DNA from: Nageia nagi
Taxonomy: Eukaryota > Pinophyta
Length of the DNA: 64,000 nt
Assembly: GCA_050084985.1 (NCBI GenBank)
Contig: JBITNC010000002.1
Span: 9,734,001-9,798,000 of the forward strand
Direction of reading: 5' to 3'
The notes beneath the pieces were generated by a model, which saw only the letters and a program-made list of their open reading frames with translations, made no database searches and was not told where the DNA came from. Below, piece after piece: positions 42,992 through 54,845 of the stretch (position 1 is the stretch's first letter; the number at the start of each line of letters is the position of its first letter). The position numbers were made by a program, and so were the translations under genes.

Positions 42992-44623
42992 TTAAGCATT
43001 ACAAAGTTGGAAGAAACATAACCTTTTTCGTTTCCTCCAATCATACAAAAGAAAATCAAAATTTTCAAGAAATAAGTGGTGGCACTCCTTCCACTTGTTG
43101 TATGGAGTTTTCTTCATTATTGTTGATGTTGCTCCTTCATTGAGTGCCTCCTTTTGTTGAGTAGCTCCCCCTTCAACAAAAGTCTTTATGGTCTTCAAAA
43201 ACCATATTCTCTCTTCTTCATTGTCCTCAAACCATTCTTGTAGTGGTATTCCATCAATGCTATAAGTATTGTTTTTCAAGAACCAATCTCTCTCACAATG
43301 GTGTTTGAACCATTCTTTCATCTCTCTCTCATTTTTTATATGGTGTTTAAACCATGTTTGCAAGTAGTCATTTGCTCTTGCATTCATTACATCATAGCAT
43401 AATCCACATGAGTATGTTCTCATCATTTCACAATAATCATTATACCATACTACTCTCTCACAAATATCTACACACACTTTGAGACAATACATAGCCACAC
43501 ATTGGCTAATTACATATGCAACTTTGAGTTGCTCCTCATACAAATTATCCCTCCAAATATCACACCTAACTAAGGTTTTACATTCTTCATTTGGATCCAA
43601 ATGATCCAAGTCTTCAATCTTCATCATTGTCTTCATCACAAGAAGACTATTTTTCAAGGTTTCTTTAATAAAACCATCTTCATGCCATGTTTCCTCCAAA
43701 GTTATTTCAACTTGAGGATTCTTCAACCTATTTTCACAAAAGAAATCATTATTATAAAAATATTTTTCACCTCTAATGGTGATCTCCTTTGTGCTTTTTT
43801 CTTCTTCACAAAGTACTATCTCACTATTCTTTCTCTCCTCCTTGAGATATACTTTGTCATTCACTCTTGGTGAGTGATCTTCTTGCATGAACATGGAGTT
43901 TATAGCCTCCATTTCTTCTTCATCAATGATCTCTCTTGGATCATCATCCCATATTGTCTTCATAAGACAATCATCATGTGCCTTCTCCATGAAGCATTCC
44001 TCATCTTCTCCTCTCTTCTCAACAAGAAGAAGATTCTCACATACACTCTCCTCCTTGAGAGTTTCTTCTTGTTGATCTTCACATTGGGTGTCTTCACCAT
44101 CAACTTGAGCAATGGAATCATCATTGAGCCTTGTCTTCATTCACTCCATGTGAGTGAGTTTCATCTACTCCATGTGAGTAGTTTTCAGCCATGGAACACT
44201 CCTCCTCAAGGGTGTCTTCATCTTGTTCTTTATCAAAAAAAAACTCTTGTCGACATTGGGTTGACTCCTCCTCATTCTCCTCCATAAAATGGGTTCACAA
44301 TATGCTTTTTCCACAAAGCATTCATCATCATATGGCTGAAATGGTGTCTTCAATGAACACTCTTCATGACATGCCTCCTTCATGAGACATTCTTCATAAC
44401 AAGGCCAATCTAATTCCTCTCCAAGGAATTCTCCTTCATAGTTTTCATCATATGTGTCTTCAAGAGAAATCTCACCATATACATGAACCACACTCATAGG
44501 TTCATCATTTTCTTCAATAATACTCTCTTCCATGAGAGTTTGCCAAGGCCTTTCACTAGGCTCTTCATCATACAATTCTTCTTCAAGGAAGAATTCATCA
44601 TCATTACAATAATGCATGCCTTC
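42992..44623 (-). pseudogene. long acidic protein of unknown function, fused downstream of Gag in element E
   Basis: From 44623 to the TAA at 42992-42994 one frame runs for 544 codons with only two internal stops: TAG at 44165-44167 and TGA at 44141-44143. The longest open piece (44140-42992) is 382 codons. The protein is rich in Glu, Asp, Lys and Cys. The first half repeats a theme (YEECLMKEACHEECSLKT; DDECFVEKAYCEP; EECFMEKAHDDCLMKT); the second half has Trp-rich repeats (WFKHH twice, WFLK twice, EWFEDNEEER). I recognise no enzyme domain, signal peptide or membrane segment. The frame is the same as that of the Gag start at 45064, so it was once one polypeptide. Function unknown; a structural particle protein or a domesticated insert are possibilities. 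Confidence 0.75.
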
Positions 44624-45064
44624 TTAAAAAGACATGTGTTCACATAAGTCTTCATCATAAGACTCCTCCAAAAAACTATCAAAGAAGCAAGGCTCCTCCT
44701 TGCTTACACAATCTCCATGATTGTCATCTATGGCTTTATGGGAGTCCTCCTCACATCCATAAGCATATTCTAATGCTTTCCAAGCAATTTAGGTTGTTTT
44801 ACATTTTGCAATGAGAGATAAAACATTTGGTTTCATTCCTCTCCTAATATCCATAAGAGCTAAGCAATTTTCATATTGCTTTTCCTTCTTTTCTCTTTTC
44901 TCCTCTCCTTCAAGAGACTTCCAAGATGGAGGTTCATCATACCCATCTTCTATAATGCTCCAAAGGTCCTTAGCTTTGAGCAAGGTATTCATTATTATTC
45001 TCCACCAAGCATAATTTTGTCCATCAAACTTGGGTACCTCCAAGTTTTCAAATATGGAATCCAT
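44624..45064 (-). pseudogene. gag: Copia Gag N-terminal domain (element E)
   Basis: Starts at ATG 45064: MDSIFENLEVPKFDGQNYAW, then LLKAKDLWSIIEDGYDEP and CLALMDIRRGMKPNVLSLI. This is the UBN2/DUF4219-type Gag start of plant Copia elements. A TAA at 44789-44791 interrupts it where the family usually has sequence like the IAWKALE that follows in frame. The frame then runs through CEEDSHKAIDD and EESYDEDLCEHMSF to a second TAA (44624-44626), and continues without a shift into the acidic region. No zinc knuckle is present, so RNA binding must occur otherwise, or is lost. Confidence 0.85.
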
Positions 45065-46600
45065 CTTTGTTTAATTTTTGTCTAAAAAAAAATCAAAAAA
45101 CCTTCAGTACCAATATTTTTGCAAAAGTAATCTTTAATTACTTTTTCTCAATGTCTTTCACTCTCTGTAATCAAAATCAGATATTAACAGAGATGAAAAT
45201 AGATGGCCATTTAACCACCTCCTTCTAAGATTTGGACGTATAATTTTGGCAGGTCAACTTCAATAGGACGTCTCTCCTCACTGGCGCAGATCCCTTCACA
45301 TCCATGAAATGAGCATAGGTTTGCTTTGGCTTAGATAGATTCAATCCAACTATAGTCCAAACAAATCAATTCACCTCCACGTGCAGTGCACATCCTCCCA
45401 GTCTGCAACACAGGCTTTGAATATGCTTCATTAGAATACCTACTAGGAAATTTAAGGAGCTATTGTATTGAGAGCAAAGGATTCAGAGACTTGACTGCCT
45501 CCTGGTAGGTGATTCAAGGTGATTATGTAATCACTAGGTTTGGTGAGTCACATTTCTACTCTGGGCATTCTATCAGAATCAAGTCTCGTACACTTCTACA
45601 GTAGTCACAACTGTATGCACACTACTACCTCCTTCAAATTAGTCATCGCTATATGCGTACATCCTCTACCATGCAAACATCTCCTTCTCTGTGTAGGCCA
45701 CAAATGAATAAGCCAATTCACATCCTTTACAAGTAAATGCGGGAGTCTCCTCATAGCCTTCTCATCTTTCTCTCCTAAAGCGACAGATCTAGGTACCACA
45801 GAGCTCCTTGTATGCATGGATCTCTTTTATACATGCAAACTCAGATCTCAAACTTTGCAATGTACCATAAGCAAACTTCAGCTCATGACTTTAGCTCCTT
45901 CTTTCAGTAATGCACCTTGTACCTCCATGAGCTTCATGCTTCACACACCACATGAGCTTCATGTAGGCCACCTCCTTCAGCTTGTGAGCTCCTTCACGTA
46001 GCCTCATTTCCTCTGCATGAGCCACCAAATGTCAACTCCTTCATGCACCTCTGTGAGCTCCTTCACGCACCTCTACGAGCTCCTTCAGCATGAAACACAG
46101 CATGCAAATGTCACCTCTGCTACCTATGCGAATGTCTCCTTCTCCAACAATGTTCCTCCTTCACGTAGGTCTAGATCAGCTCATACATCTCCTCCGCCAT
46201 GCAATGTACCTCCTCACAGCGCACGTCTCCTCCATGCGAGTCTCCTCCTTACTGCCTTCATGCACTTCTCCTCACGCAAGAGCTTCATGCATGCATAGCC
46301 TTATCTATCGGATTTCCTCTATGTTCAACACAACGCTCCTCTTTTCTGTTGTGCATGGGTTTCCTTTCAAATGTTTAATCTATTCCAGATTCTCTTTCAA
46401 TCTTTAAAATAGCAAACACTTCACCCAACTATCTTTGCTTCCACAGAAACAAGAATTTTTTAGAGGCTTTGGATCTCACACTTGCAAGAATTTGATAAAT
46501 TCTTTGCAATGCATCCACAAGCTCAATAACTCTGATGATAGTCCTTGAGGAGCTTGATAAGATCCTTCAAGACTTCACCCACTCTAACCCAATAATCAAC
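45065..46600 (-). other. leader of element E, with higher-GC repeats
   Basis: About 1.5 kb between primer site and Gag. The part at about 45240-46300 is richer in GC than the surroundings and contains short direct repeats, e.g. CTCCTTCATGCACCTCTGTG / CTCCTTCACGCACCTCTACG (plus strand, about 46037-46080) and many GAGCTCCTTCA or GAGCTTCATG words. Open frames there (e.g. 45605-45817, 46017-46407) match nothing I know. Confidence 0.7.
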
Positions 46601-46602
46601 TA

Positions 46603-46615
46603 TGCTCTGATACCA
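46603..46615 (-). promoter_or_regulatory. primer binding site of element E
   Basis: TGGTATCAGAGCA on the minus strand, two bases from the LTR end; complementary to initiator tRNA-Met. Confidence 0.93.
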
Positions 46616-46617
46616 AT

Positions 46618-46934
46618 TGAGAGAACTATAATGTTCTATATTACTCATAAAAATGAGTTACATATATAGGCTTAAGAAAGCCATTACAAGACAAAATGAG
46701 AAGTTGAGGATAATATTCACAACCCATAATAAAACTCTAACTTCACACTATACGTATCACCCTTAGATCACTACATGACAAATTTGTTATAACAATAAAT
46801 CACAAGGAATATACCCTAAATATTTAATCCTATACTTTAGACTTTAGGGAAATACTTTAGGGAAAATACTCTTAATCCTAATTAATTAATCTATTAACTT
46901 AGGACTTAGGGATATGTAGGGTATAATTCCAACA
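46618..46934 (-). repeat. 5' LTR of element E
   Basis: 317 bases matching 42637-42953. A TATA-like CTATATATG lies near 46671-46679 on the minus strand. Confidence 0.95.
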
Positions 46935-46939
46935 GGAAA
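46935..46939. repeat. right target-site duplication of element E
   Basis: GGAAA, identical to 42632-42636. Confidence 0.93.
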
Positions 46940-49900
46940 ACGAACCAATTATAATAAGATTTATAGGATGGTTCTTATTTTTAGGAGAATGAAGGGGTTT
47001 TAAGAATGCTCTCCAAAATATCAAATGCTCAATAGGGTTTCCAATATATAACATAATGTTACCAAAAGTAAAATTTTCAAAAATAAATATAGAACACATG
47101 AAGATTAAATTAACCTTTCCTTAGAATAATACTAAGGTAGTTGAGGTAATAATTGATCTTATGATGTGACTTAGTAGATATTGTGCAAATCATATCCATC
47201 ATTATCCATTGACTGCATTTCTATATGGAAGATATAAGAAATTATGAAGGACAAGTATTGAATGAGAGACATGGTGAATTTATCAACATATATAGCTATG
47301 ATGATAATGGCATATATTAGACTTAGTAGATGTGATTCTAAGGGACAAGTTTTATTTTTTTATTCATGTTATTAATACCTTAAGTAATTGACTTCATGAA
47401 AAGTAGTAAATGAACTTGTTTATCTTTTGATATACTATGTTACATTTATAGTTTCTATATTTTTTTTAACTAAATGAATGTATGTGTTTACAATATAGTC
47501 AAGCAAGCATTATGATATTGTTAAGTATACTATACAGTGAAACAATCACAAAAACTTTATGTGGATTGCATATATTATGCATGATTGATTATTAATGCAT
47601 TTATGATGCTTAGGCTTATTTTATAAAATGTTTCATGGATTAAATTCAAATAAACTATAGTGAACTGGATGAGATTGTAGCATTGATAAGATTATTTGAT
47701 GGAGATTCCATTAATGAATATTTAGATGTTGATATTGTATGATTCTTTGAATGTGAATATGTATCATAGATATTGTCTTAACATTTGGATGCATATGTGA
47801 AGGTACTTAAAAATGCTTTGCAAGAGTCAAAATGAGTTTATTTTTAATGCATGAATGGATTGAATATATATATTTGCATTTATATATTAGCTATGAATTT
47901 CTTATTAAATAGTTGTATTGATCTCAAAAACTCTTCTTTCCTAGAAAATAGATAGTAAGATTGAATTGGTTAAAGGAAGAAAATTGGAGAAGATTGAAGA
48001 AATTGATGATTTTTAAACTAATGAAGATCATGTTATAGAAAATATGTAAAATTTGCTTTATGAGTTATGTAACAATGATTTTATGTTTTTCATACTTATG
48101 CTTAAATGAATTTTTTGAAAGCTCATTCTTACTATTCATGTTCTTCATTATTATTTGTTAAAAAAAGTGTTAAAATTTAAGGGTAGACTTACTAGGATAT
48201 TTCATTTGATAAATGCAATTACAATATGAATCAGTAAATGATGACTTTTAACATCCTTAAATATGTATCAAATTTGATCCAAATATAAATATATACATAT
48301 GTTCTATTATCAAAGATATGCAATATAATCCTTTTCTATGATTCACATGCCTCATATAATACTTACAAGTTGTTTATATTTTCTTTAGCAAGTCCACATA
48401 ATTAAATGTAATCATGTTATGCTATAATGGGTATTTGTTGTGAAACATATATTCTTGATTTTATCCCCATACCCCTAATAAAATAATAGTTCTTTCACTA
48501 TTAGATAAATATAAGTTACACCTAATTTATACCAAAATCATGTTAGTTGTAATTTTTTGATATCTTTTAATATACTTGTGGCTATTACCAACTAAAAATT
48601 AAGTATATTTTAGTAACATCTACTTGATACTAACATAACATATAGTTTTTTTTTTTTTTTTCAAGTACAAAGTAAGCATTGAAAAAGATATAAAATCAAT
48701 ACTTAAAAATGCATAAAGTGGATGTAAAATTAACTTTAGAGAAAACACAAAAATAAGATTTAAAATAGGCTCACACTTAAATAAACATATATTTATATTA
48801 AAATTAAGTATAATTTTATAAAATAAAATAATATATTCTTATTATAATTGTAGTTATAAAATAGTATCTTAATAAGATTATTGAAACTCAAATCTTATAA
48901 CTATTATAGTCTACACTCAAAAGAGAGATGAGTTTTATGGGTTATACCTTGGGTATATTTAAGGTTTGAGATGATAATGTAAGGCATAGAAGATTAAAAT
49001 ATATAATTAAAATGATATAAGGGGTGTTTTAGAGCTATTATTCAGCTTAAGTATCACTTTTTATATGTTTACTAAAGTATTAGAAATACTTTTTATCACC
49101 CAAAAAAATTATTTAAATGATTTTTGATAAGTATATATGTCCTTGAAATATTTATTTATTTTGGTTGTATTTGTTGTTAGGTATTTTGGGAGTAAGTTGT
49201 AGGTGCTTTGTTCATCATGTTTAGAACTTGCATACAAAAATATGAAATAAAAAAGTAAAATATTATCATACACAAATATCATAGATAAATAAGAGATTGA
49301 AGGACATAGGAGATATATTAGGATGAAAGAGTGAATTTTGATAATATTTTCCTACATATTTCATGAGATAAATAAATATAAATAAAGAACTCAGAGCTCT
49401 AAGGAAAGGGTTATGATATAAAGTCTAAAAATTACATCCTTATGAGAGAGGGAAGTCCTTCCAATATATAAATGATCATATGGACATCCAAGGGAGGGAA
49501 ACTACACCTACTTGCAATCATGATAGAATTGGAAGGATCATCAAGGGATTTGAATGAAAATGAAGGGTATGGTACCACATGCATGAGATTTTATGAAGAT
49601 CTAAAAGGGGATTCAGTATTGATGAATGTTGGGATTAGGATGGGGTTAATGTTTATAAAAGAGTGATTATGATAGAGGTTAAAAATATTTAAGATACAGA
49701 GGATATTAAGCACTAATACAGGTTGGGATTAGAATTAAATTATGTATGGGATAATGTTGAGGTGAGTTATTATAGAGAGTATTTGGGTTAATTGATATTT
49801 AGAATATATTGTAGATAGATTTGAAAATTAATAGAATGATATTTGTATTATAAAGGTTATGAATTTGAGTTGAATAATGTGATGGTTTGTGAGGTTGATT

Positions 49901-51005
49901 AGATTTGCAAGTAATAATATTTTATTTTGGATTATTAGTTTGTTTTAGTTTTATTTTTTAATGGTGCATAAATATATAGGATGGTGACAAGGCATGTAAT
50001 TGAATGGTAATGTGGATTTTGATATTTTTAAATGTTAAGCATTCATTGGTGATATTTAAGATTAAGGTTAGGAGAATGAGTAGTGTAAGTAATATGGATA
50101 TGATTTTGATTTAGATCCCTCTTATGTTATATTATAGTATCTAAATATAGTATAAAAACCTTTAAATATATGCAACGATTATGATTCTAGAGATTTATGC
50201 CCCAAATTTGATCCCTACTTTGACTAATGATTGTAAATGATTTTGAGCTTAAAATATACTACAATGATGATGTAGGATTAATTTACATAGTAATGATGAT
50301 ATTTCCTTCCTCTTAAGCAATAACATAATGGGGGAGAGACAATTAAGTTGAGGAGTTTATAGATAAAGATAATCATTTACGAAGATGCAAAAATTCATAA
50401 CAATGATTTTTAAAAGGAAGTAAATAATGATATTAGATATGGATGAAAGGAAATGAAGATAAAAGGAAGGAAGTTTGAATGCAAAGGGGAAACAATAAGG
50501 AAAATAGTTAAAGTAGATATAAGGATAAAGAGGATTCCATAGTTGATGAATATTTTTGGGGATTAGTTAAATAGGATTAGGAATTACTAATGAATGAAGG
50601 CATGTCTAAAAATATTTATAACATGTTCTCACTTTTATGATGGTATTAGGTAGTTTAGAATAAATGCTCAAAACTTAATGAGAAAAAAATAATAAAAAGA
50701 CTAGAACAATAGAATAATATATGGTGAGATGATGTGAATGCCAATATAAGATCATTTTTACTACTTAGAATATGTAAGTAATTAATATGCTAAAGTAGTT
50801 ACAACTTATTAATATTCCTTAGATTTTTATTTAGTATAAGTGAACATGTGGTCTTACACCTTTCATTTGAGGAAGTAATATATTTTTGACTTTTCTCTAT
50901 GGGGTTCTTAAACATTGGAATTACTGTTAGACAATACTTTTTGTATATAGATGGTGAAAGAAGAGATAATTGACATATATGAGTTTTGGTATTATCATTT
51001 TTTTG
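46940..51005. other. AT-rich DNA, no gene seen
   Basis: Four kilobases of AT-rich sequence. The only open frames (e.g. 49472-49666) have no recognisable domain. Possibly old, unrecognisable transposon remains. Confidence 0.55.
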
Positions 51006-51009
51006 TTGA

Positions 51010-51541
51010 TATGATGGAAGTGAAGGGAGAGAAGGCTTCTTCACTAAGATCACCTTTAAGTATCCTCTACTTTACAACAATGGAACTCACACTACAAGAA
51101 CATAAACACACTCACATTCATCCACAAAGTGACATAAACAACTAGAGTGGTTCCTCTCAAGGTGGAGTACTCCACTTTGAATCTAGAACTTTATTACTTC
51201 ATAATATTTACAATGTTGTTTCACAATCTATCCTCCTACAACTAAGAGCATAACTTTGTCTCTATAAGTGTTACAAATCCATAAGTTGATCCTCATATTT
51301 ATAGCACCCAAATCCCTCATGGGCTCACCCAAAGGGTAATCCCAAAATCTAATAGACAAGTATGCCTCTATTTAACCAAGGGACAAACGTTTCCTACAAG
51401 TGGATGACAGATATAATAAGCTGCACTTATTTTAATTCCATAAACACTAAAAGATATTTATAAATACTTTTAAGTATTTATGTAAATTAATCTAAGTGTA
51501 TTACAATTTAGATACCTACTAATGTATTACAAATTCTAGAA
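51010..51541 (-). repeat. 3' LTR of Copia element D
   Basis: The right edge is firm: TACAAATTCTAGAA followed by the purine tract complement CTCCTCCTTAATGC, matching the start of A's LTR (TGTTAGAATTTGTAAT). The left edge is estimated from A's LTR length. A TATA-like TATAAATA lies on the minus strand near 51296-51303. The opening TG has mutated. Confidence 0.75.
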
Positions 51542-51881
51542 CTCCTCCTTAATGCAATATAGGATATATCGTAGAGAAGATAGGGAGAGAGCTTTACATT
51601 TTGAGAAGTAATAGATCATAGACAAGGATAAAATATTTAAAATATAATAATCATCAACCATAAATGGTTTCAATGTACAAGAAGTATTTTTCAATAATAA
51701 GTTGACATTATAAGCCTCCATGAGCCTGCATACCCAAAATAACATGTAATTTCAAGAAAAGACTTACAAGGTACAAGCAGCTCATAAAAAAATTAGTTAT
51801 GTACATCATATTTACATTCATATCAGCATAAGATAACTAAATCAAATAATACCATCCATACACTGATTAAATATTTCAATA
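51542..51881 (-). mobile_element. Copia element D, 3' untranslated part left of insertion C
   Basis: Similar in order to C's own 3' untranslated region (e.g. GCCTCCATGAGCCTGC here against GCCTCCATGAGTCTGT at 52667) and to A's. The sequence resumes at 60313 on the far side of element C, so C split D. Confidence 0.85.
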
Positions 51882-52441
51882 TGAGAGAAACTAATATTAA
51901 ATGACTATATCTATATTCAACTAAGATCTAATGAAAGCTCTCTAATCATCAACATAATAGCATACCACAATAGCCAATCTCACAAACTTAACACCAATAT
52001 AAAGTGGTTCCTCAAACCATGGGAGTACATCCACTAATCTAATATCTTTGTTTTCAAGATGCACTCTCTTACAACAACTCTTCCTACTTATCTTAAAAAT
52101 CCTAAAGCATAACAATACCACAAACTTAAGTGAGTAATCTCAAGGAGAGGTTCTTGTATTTATAGGCAAAAAGCCTTACATGGTTCACTTTTTAACCATT
52201 GTACAAATTCATGTCATGCATCACCCTTTTACTTACCCAAGGGGAATGCATATGAGGTGGAGTGTAGAACAAATTACATTATTTGATTTACAAATATTTA
52301 AAAGGTATCTAGGGATACTTTTAAGTATTAGTCAATTTATATTATCATATTCACTAAATAGTTAAGGTATTTAAGATAACTTTAAGTATTAAGTGAATTT
52401 ACATCAAGAGATATTATAATAATTCATTATACATCCCATTA
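51882..52441 (-). repeat. 3' LTR of element C
   Basis: Starts TGAGAGAAACTAATATT and ends CATCCCATTA beside the purine tract complement. TATAAATA on the minus strand at 52157-52164. Homologous to 59760-60312. Confidence 0.93.
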
Positions 52442-52455
52442 CTTCCCCTTAATGC
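52442..52455 (-). promoter_or_regulatory. polypurine tract of element C
   Basis: Minus-strand GCATTAAGGGGAAG directly before the LTR, close to A's GCATTAAGGGGGAG. Confidence 0.88.
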
Positions 52456-53269
52456 AATATTGAGATAGAGTAGAGAGAAAAAAGAGAGAGTTCTCCCCCA
52501 TAGAGATACAATCAGAGATGAAAATATTTACATCTTTGAGAAATAATCAAGATCCTGTATTGAGGCTCATTACATTGCCATTTGAAAAAATGGTTTACAA
52601 TACAATAATTAATCACAACTAGTTTCATTATATGAAGTACTCATTCAACAACAAGTTGATATGATGAGCCTCCATGAGTCTGTCCACTCAAAGTAGATAA
52701 CCTACATTCTCAAGAAGAAACTTGTAAGCTACAAGAAATTCATAAATAAGATTAGTTAGATACATCATATCAACATAATATAAATGAATCAATTAATTTT
52801 ATCTAAAATTGATTATTAGTGTACTATAAATCATCACAAATATGCCAAGCTAGTACTTATAGCCACCTATTGTATAAAAAATATATGTTGGTCAACATCA
52901 AAAATAAAGCATAAGAATATATGAGTTCCTCACATATGGATAACCAAATAGCTTTAAAATGCACATACTAATTGCTCACATATTGATAATTTAAATAATT
53001 CTAGTACAAGCCAAAATGTACCACTAGTTCCTCATATGAAGTGAACTAACCATGAAAGTGTATATCATCTGCACAAAACATGTACAACTAGTTCCTCAAA
53101 TAGAGCGAACTAACCATAAAGTTGTATATCATATGCTCAAAAAATGTACAAGTTCCTTACATGGATTGAATTAACCATGAAGGTGTACATAAATATCAAT
53201 GCTATACAACAAAAATATCCTTCTAAATATGAAGTTATCATCATAGACATGAATTCAATAAGAATTTAA
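52456..53269 (-). other. 3' untranslated region of C with degenerate hairpin repeats
   Basis: Contains relatives of the hairpin units of element A. The 24-nt hairpins at 53025-53048 and 53089-53112 keep perfect TAGTTC/GAACTA arms; 53150-53173 is partly decayed, and weaker ones lie near 52923 and 52970. The 12-base gap between the arms is the same as in A. Confidence 0.8.
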
Positions 53270-53957
53270 CCTTCACTCCCTCTTGAGGGAAACTTCAAAA
53301 ACCCAATAAATTCTCTAAGCTTATAGAATTGAGCTTCAAGAAGAGGCTTGGTGAACAAATCAATGGAGTTTAAGACTGATGAAAAATACTACAATTGAAG
53401 GATACTATCTAGAACCTTCTCCTTGATAAAGTGTGATTGGATTGAACAACATGTTTTGTTCTTTGATAGAAAATAGGGTTCTTTTCCAAAGACATAGTTG
53501 ATTGATTATATGAAGAAAGCTAAGCTTTTTTATACCCAATTTCTTTCAAAAGATGCCTCAACCAAATAGCTTCTTGGGTCATGACTAACATGGCTTAATA
53601 TTTTACCTCTATTATGGAGAGATTTGTAGTAGGCTTCTTCTTGACATCCTAAGAGATAGCACTTAAACCAATGCTAAACACATAAGTAGAGGTTAATTTT
53701 TTATCATATCTATCTTCCCCATAATCAAAATGTGAGAACCCTAAGAGAACAAATAAGAGAAATTTGGAATACATAAGATCAACATCCTTAGTTCTTGTAA
53801 CATACCTAAAGATTTATTGAATAACATTGAGGTGCTTAACATACAATTTTTGCATAAATTGTACCATCATATTTATTGCAAAGGTAATATCTAACCTAAA
53901 GATCATTAAATAAAGAAGATTATCAATTAATTTCATGTAAGCCATAGCATCTTCCAA
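53270..53957 (-). pseudogene. pol: Copia RNase H (element C)
   Basis: Broken minus-strand sequence with FMQKLYVKHLNVI, GFSHFDYGEDRYDKK, STYVFSIGLSAIS, TQEAIWLRHLLKEIGYKK, NQSTMSLEKNPIFYQRTKHV. It parallels element A's RNase H closely but has lost the first Asp of the DSD motif (SHFD). Stops are frequent. It lies directly upstream of the hairpin region, as in A. Confidence 0.88.
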
Positions 53958-54845
53958 CTAAGAGTTAAAGCTAAGAGATAAATTGATTCTAGAAGAGACT
54001 AGAATCATAGTAGATTTGTACTTCTTCATTCCAAATTTTTTTAAGATAACTAAGATATACTTAGATTGACTAAGGTAGGTATAATCTTTATATTGGTACA
54101 CTTGCATACCAAGGTAGAAGTGTAAGAGACCAAAATTAATCATTTTAAATATTACTTTTAGTTTGGATATGCACTCTTGGATGATTTCAACATTATTCCT
54201 TGTGATCAATATATCATCCAAATAGAGAAAAATCAAGACCAAGTCTTATTCCTAATTGAGCACATATAGATCTATATTGAAGAAGCACTTATAAAATCCA
54301 ATGTTCTCAAAGTATCATGAAATATTTTTATACCAGGCTCTATGTGCTTTCTTAATTCCATACAAGGACTTCTTTATCTTGCACATAAATGACTCTTTTC
54401 CTTCCATAATAAACCCTTCTAGTTGGTTCATGTAGATCTCCACATCTAATCACCATTGAGAAAAGCACTCTTAACTTCAAGTTGAAAAACTTTTCATTCC
54501 TAAGCTATTGAAAGAGAAAGGATTAACCTAACAGTGAGTATTTTTTCCACTAAAGAAACTATTTCCTTGTAGTTAACTCTATATTTTTGAATTCAAGTTG
54601 TATTTCTCAATTTTCCCAACTAAACTATATTTGAACTTATAAATTCATTTATTAACAATCACATTATGCTCATTGGGATAAGGAATCAAATCTCAAGTTT
54701 TATTTTTCATTAGAGCCTCATACTCCACTTTCATCTCTTCCATTTGGCACTCATACTTTGAAGCTTATTTGAATGATGAGGGCTCATTCTTACTATCAAT
54801 TTTGGTAAATAAGGATTTATTTAAATTTATAATTCTTGTTATCAT
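53958..54845 (-). pseudogene. pol: Copia reverse transcriptase (element C)
   Basis: The longest open piece (54242-53958) begins MVLIFLYLDDILITRNNVEI and holds the catalytic box as YLDD (YVDD in A), then FYLGMQVYQYKDYTYLSQSK. Upstream sequence (to about 54840) shows the fingers and palm in pieces, with frameshifts. Reads as a close relative of A's RT. Confidence 0.9.

Larger units (their letters stand above)
42637..46934 (-). mobile_element. non-autonomous LTR retrotransposon E with Gag-acidic fusion frame
   Basis: A 4.3 kb complete element: two 317-base LTRs differing at about nine sites, GGAAA duplications on both sides, an initiator tRNA-Met primer site (46603-46615) and a purine tract (42956-42967). 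Between them is one long but broken minus-strand frame (45064-42992) and a 1.5 kb leader. There is no protease, integrase, RT or RNase H, so movement would need enzymes from a related Copia. Its LTR ends (TGTTGGAAT...CTCTCA) resemble those of element C. Confidence 0.93.

Noticed and set aside
43601-44385. Plus-strand frames of up to 137 codons opposite the acidic protein of element E
   Set aside because: They are shadows of the longer minus-strand frame, which is in phase with Gag and shows internal protein repeats.
42637-46934. E as a solo-LTR pair or a deletion derivative of element C
   Set aside because: The LTRs differ clearly from C's in length and sequence apart from the ends, and the Gag type differs; E is its own family.
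49472-49666. Plus-strand 64-codon frame with balanced composition
   Set aside because: Short, isolated and without recognisable motifs; chance cannot be excluded.
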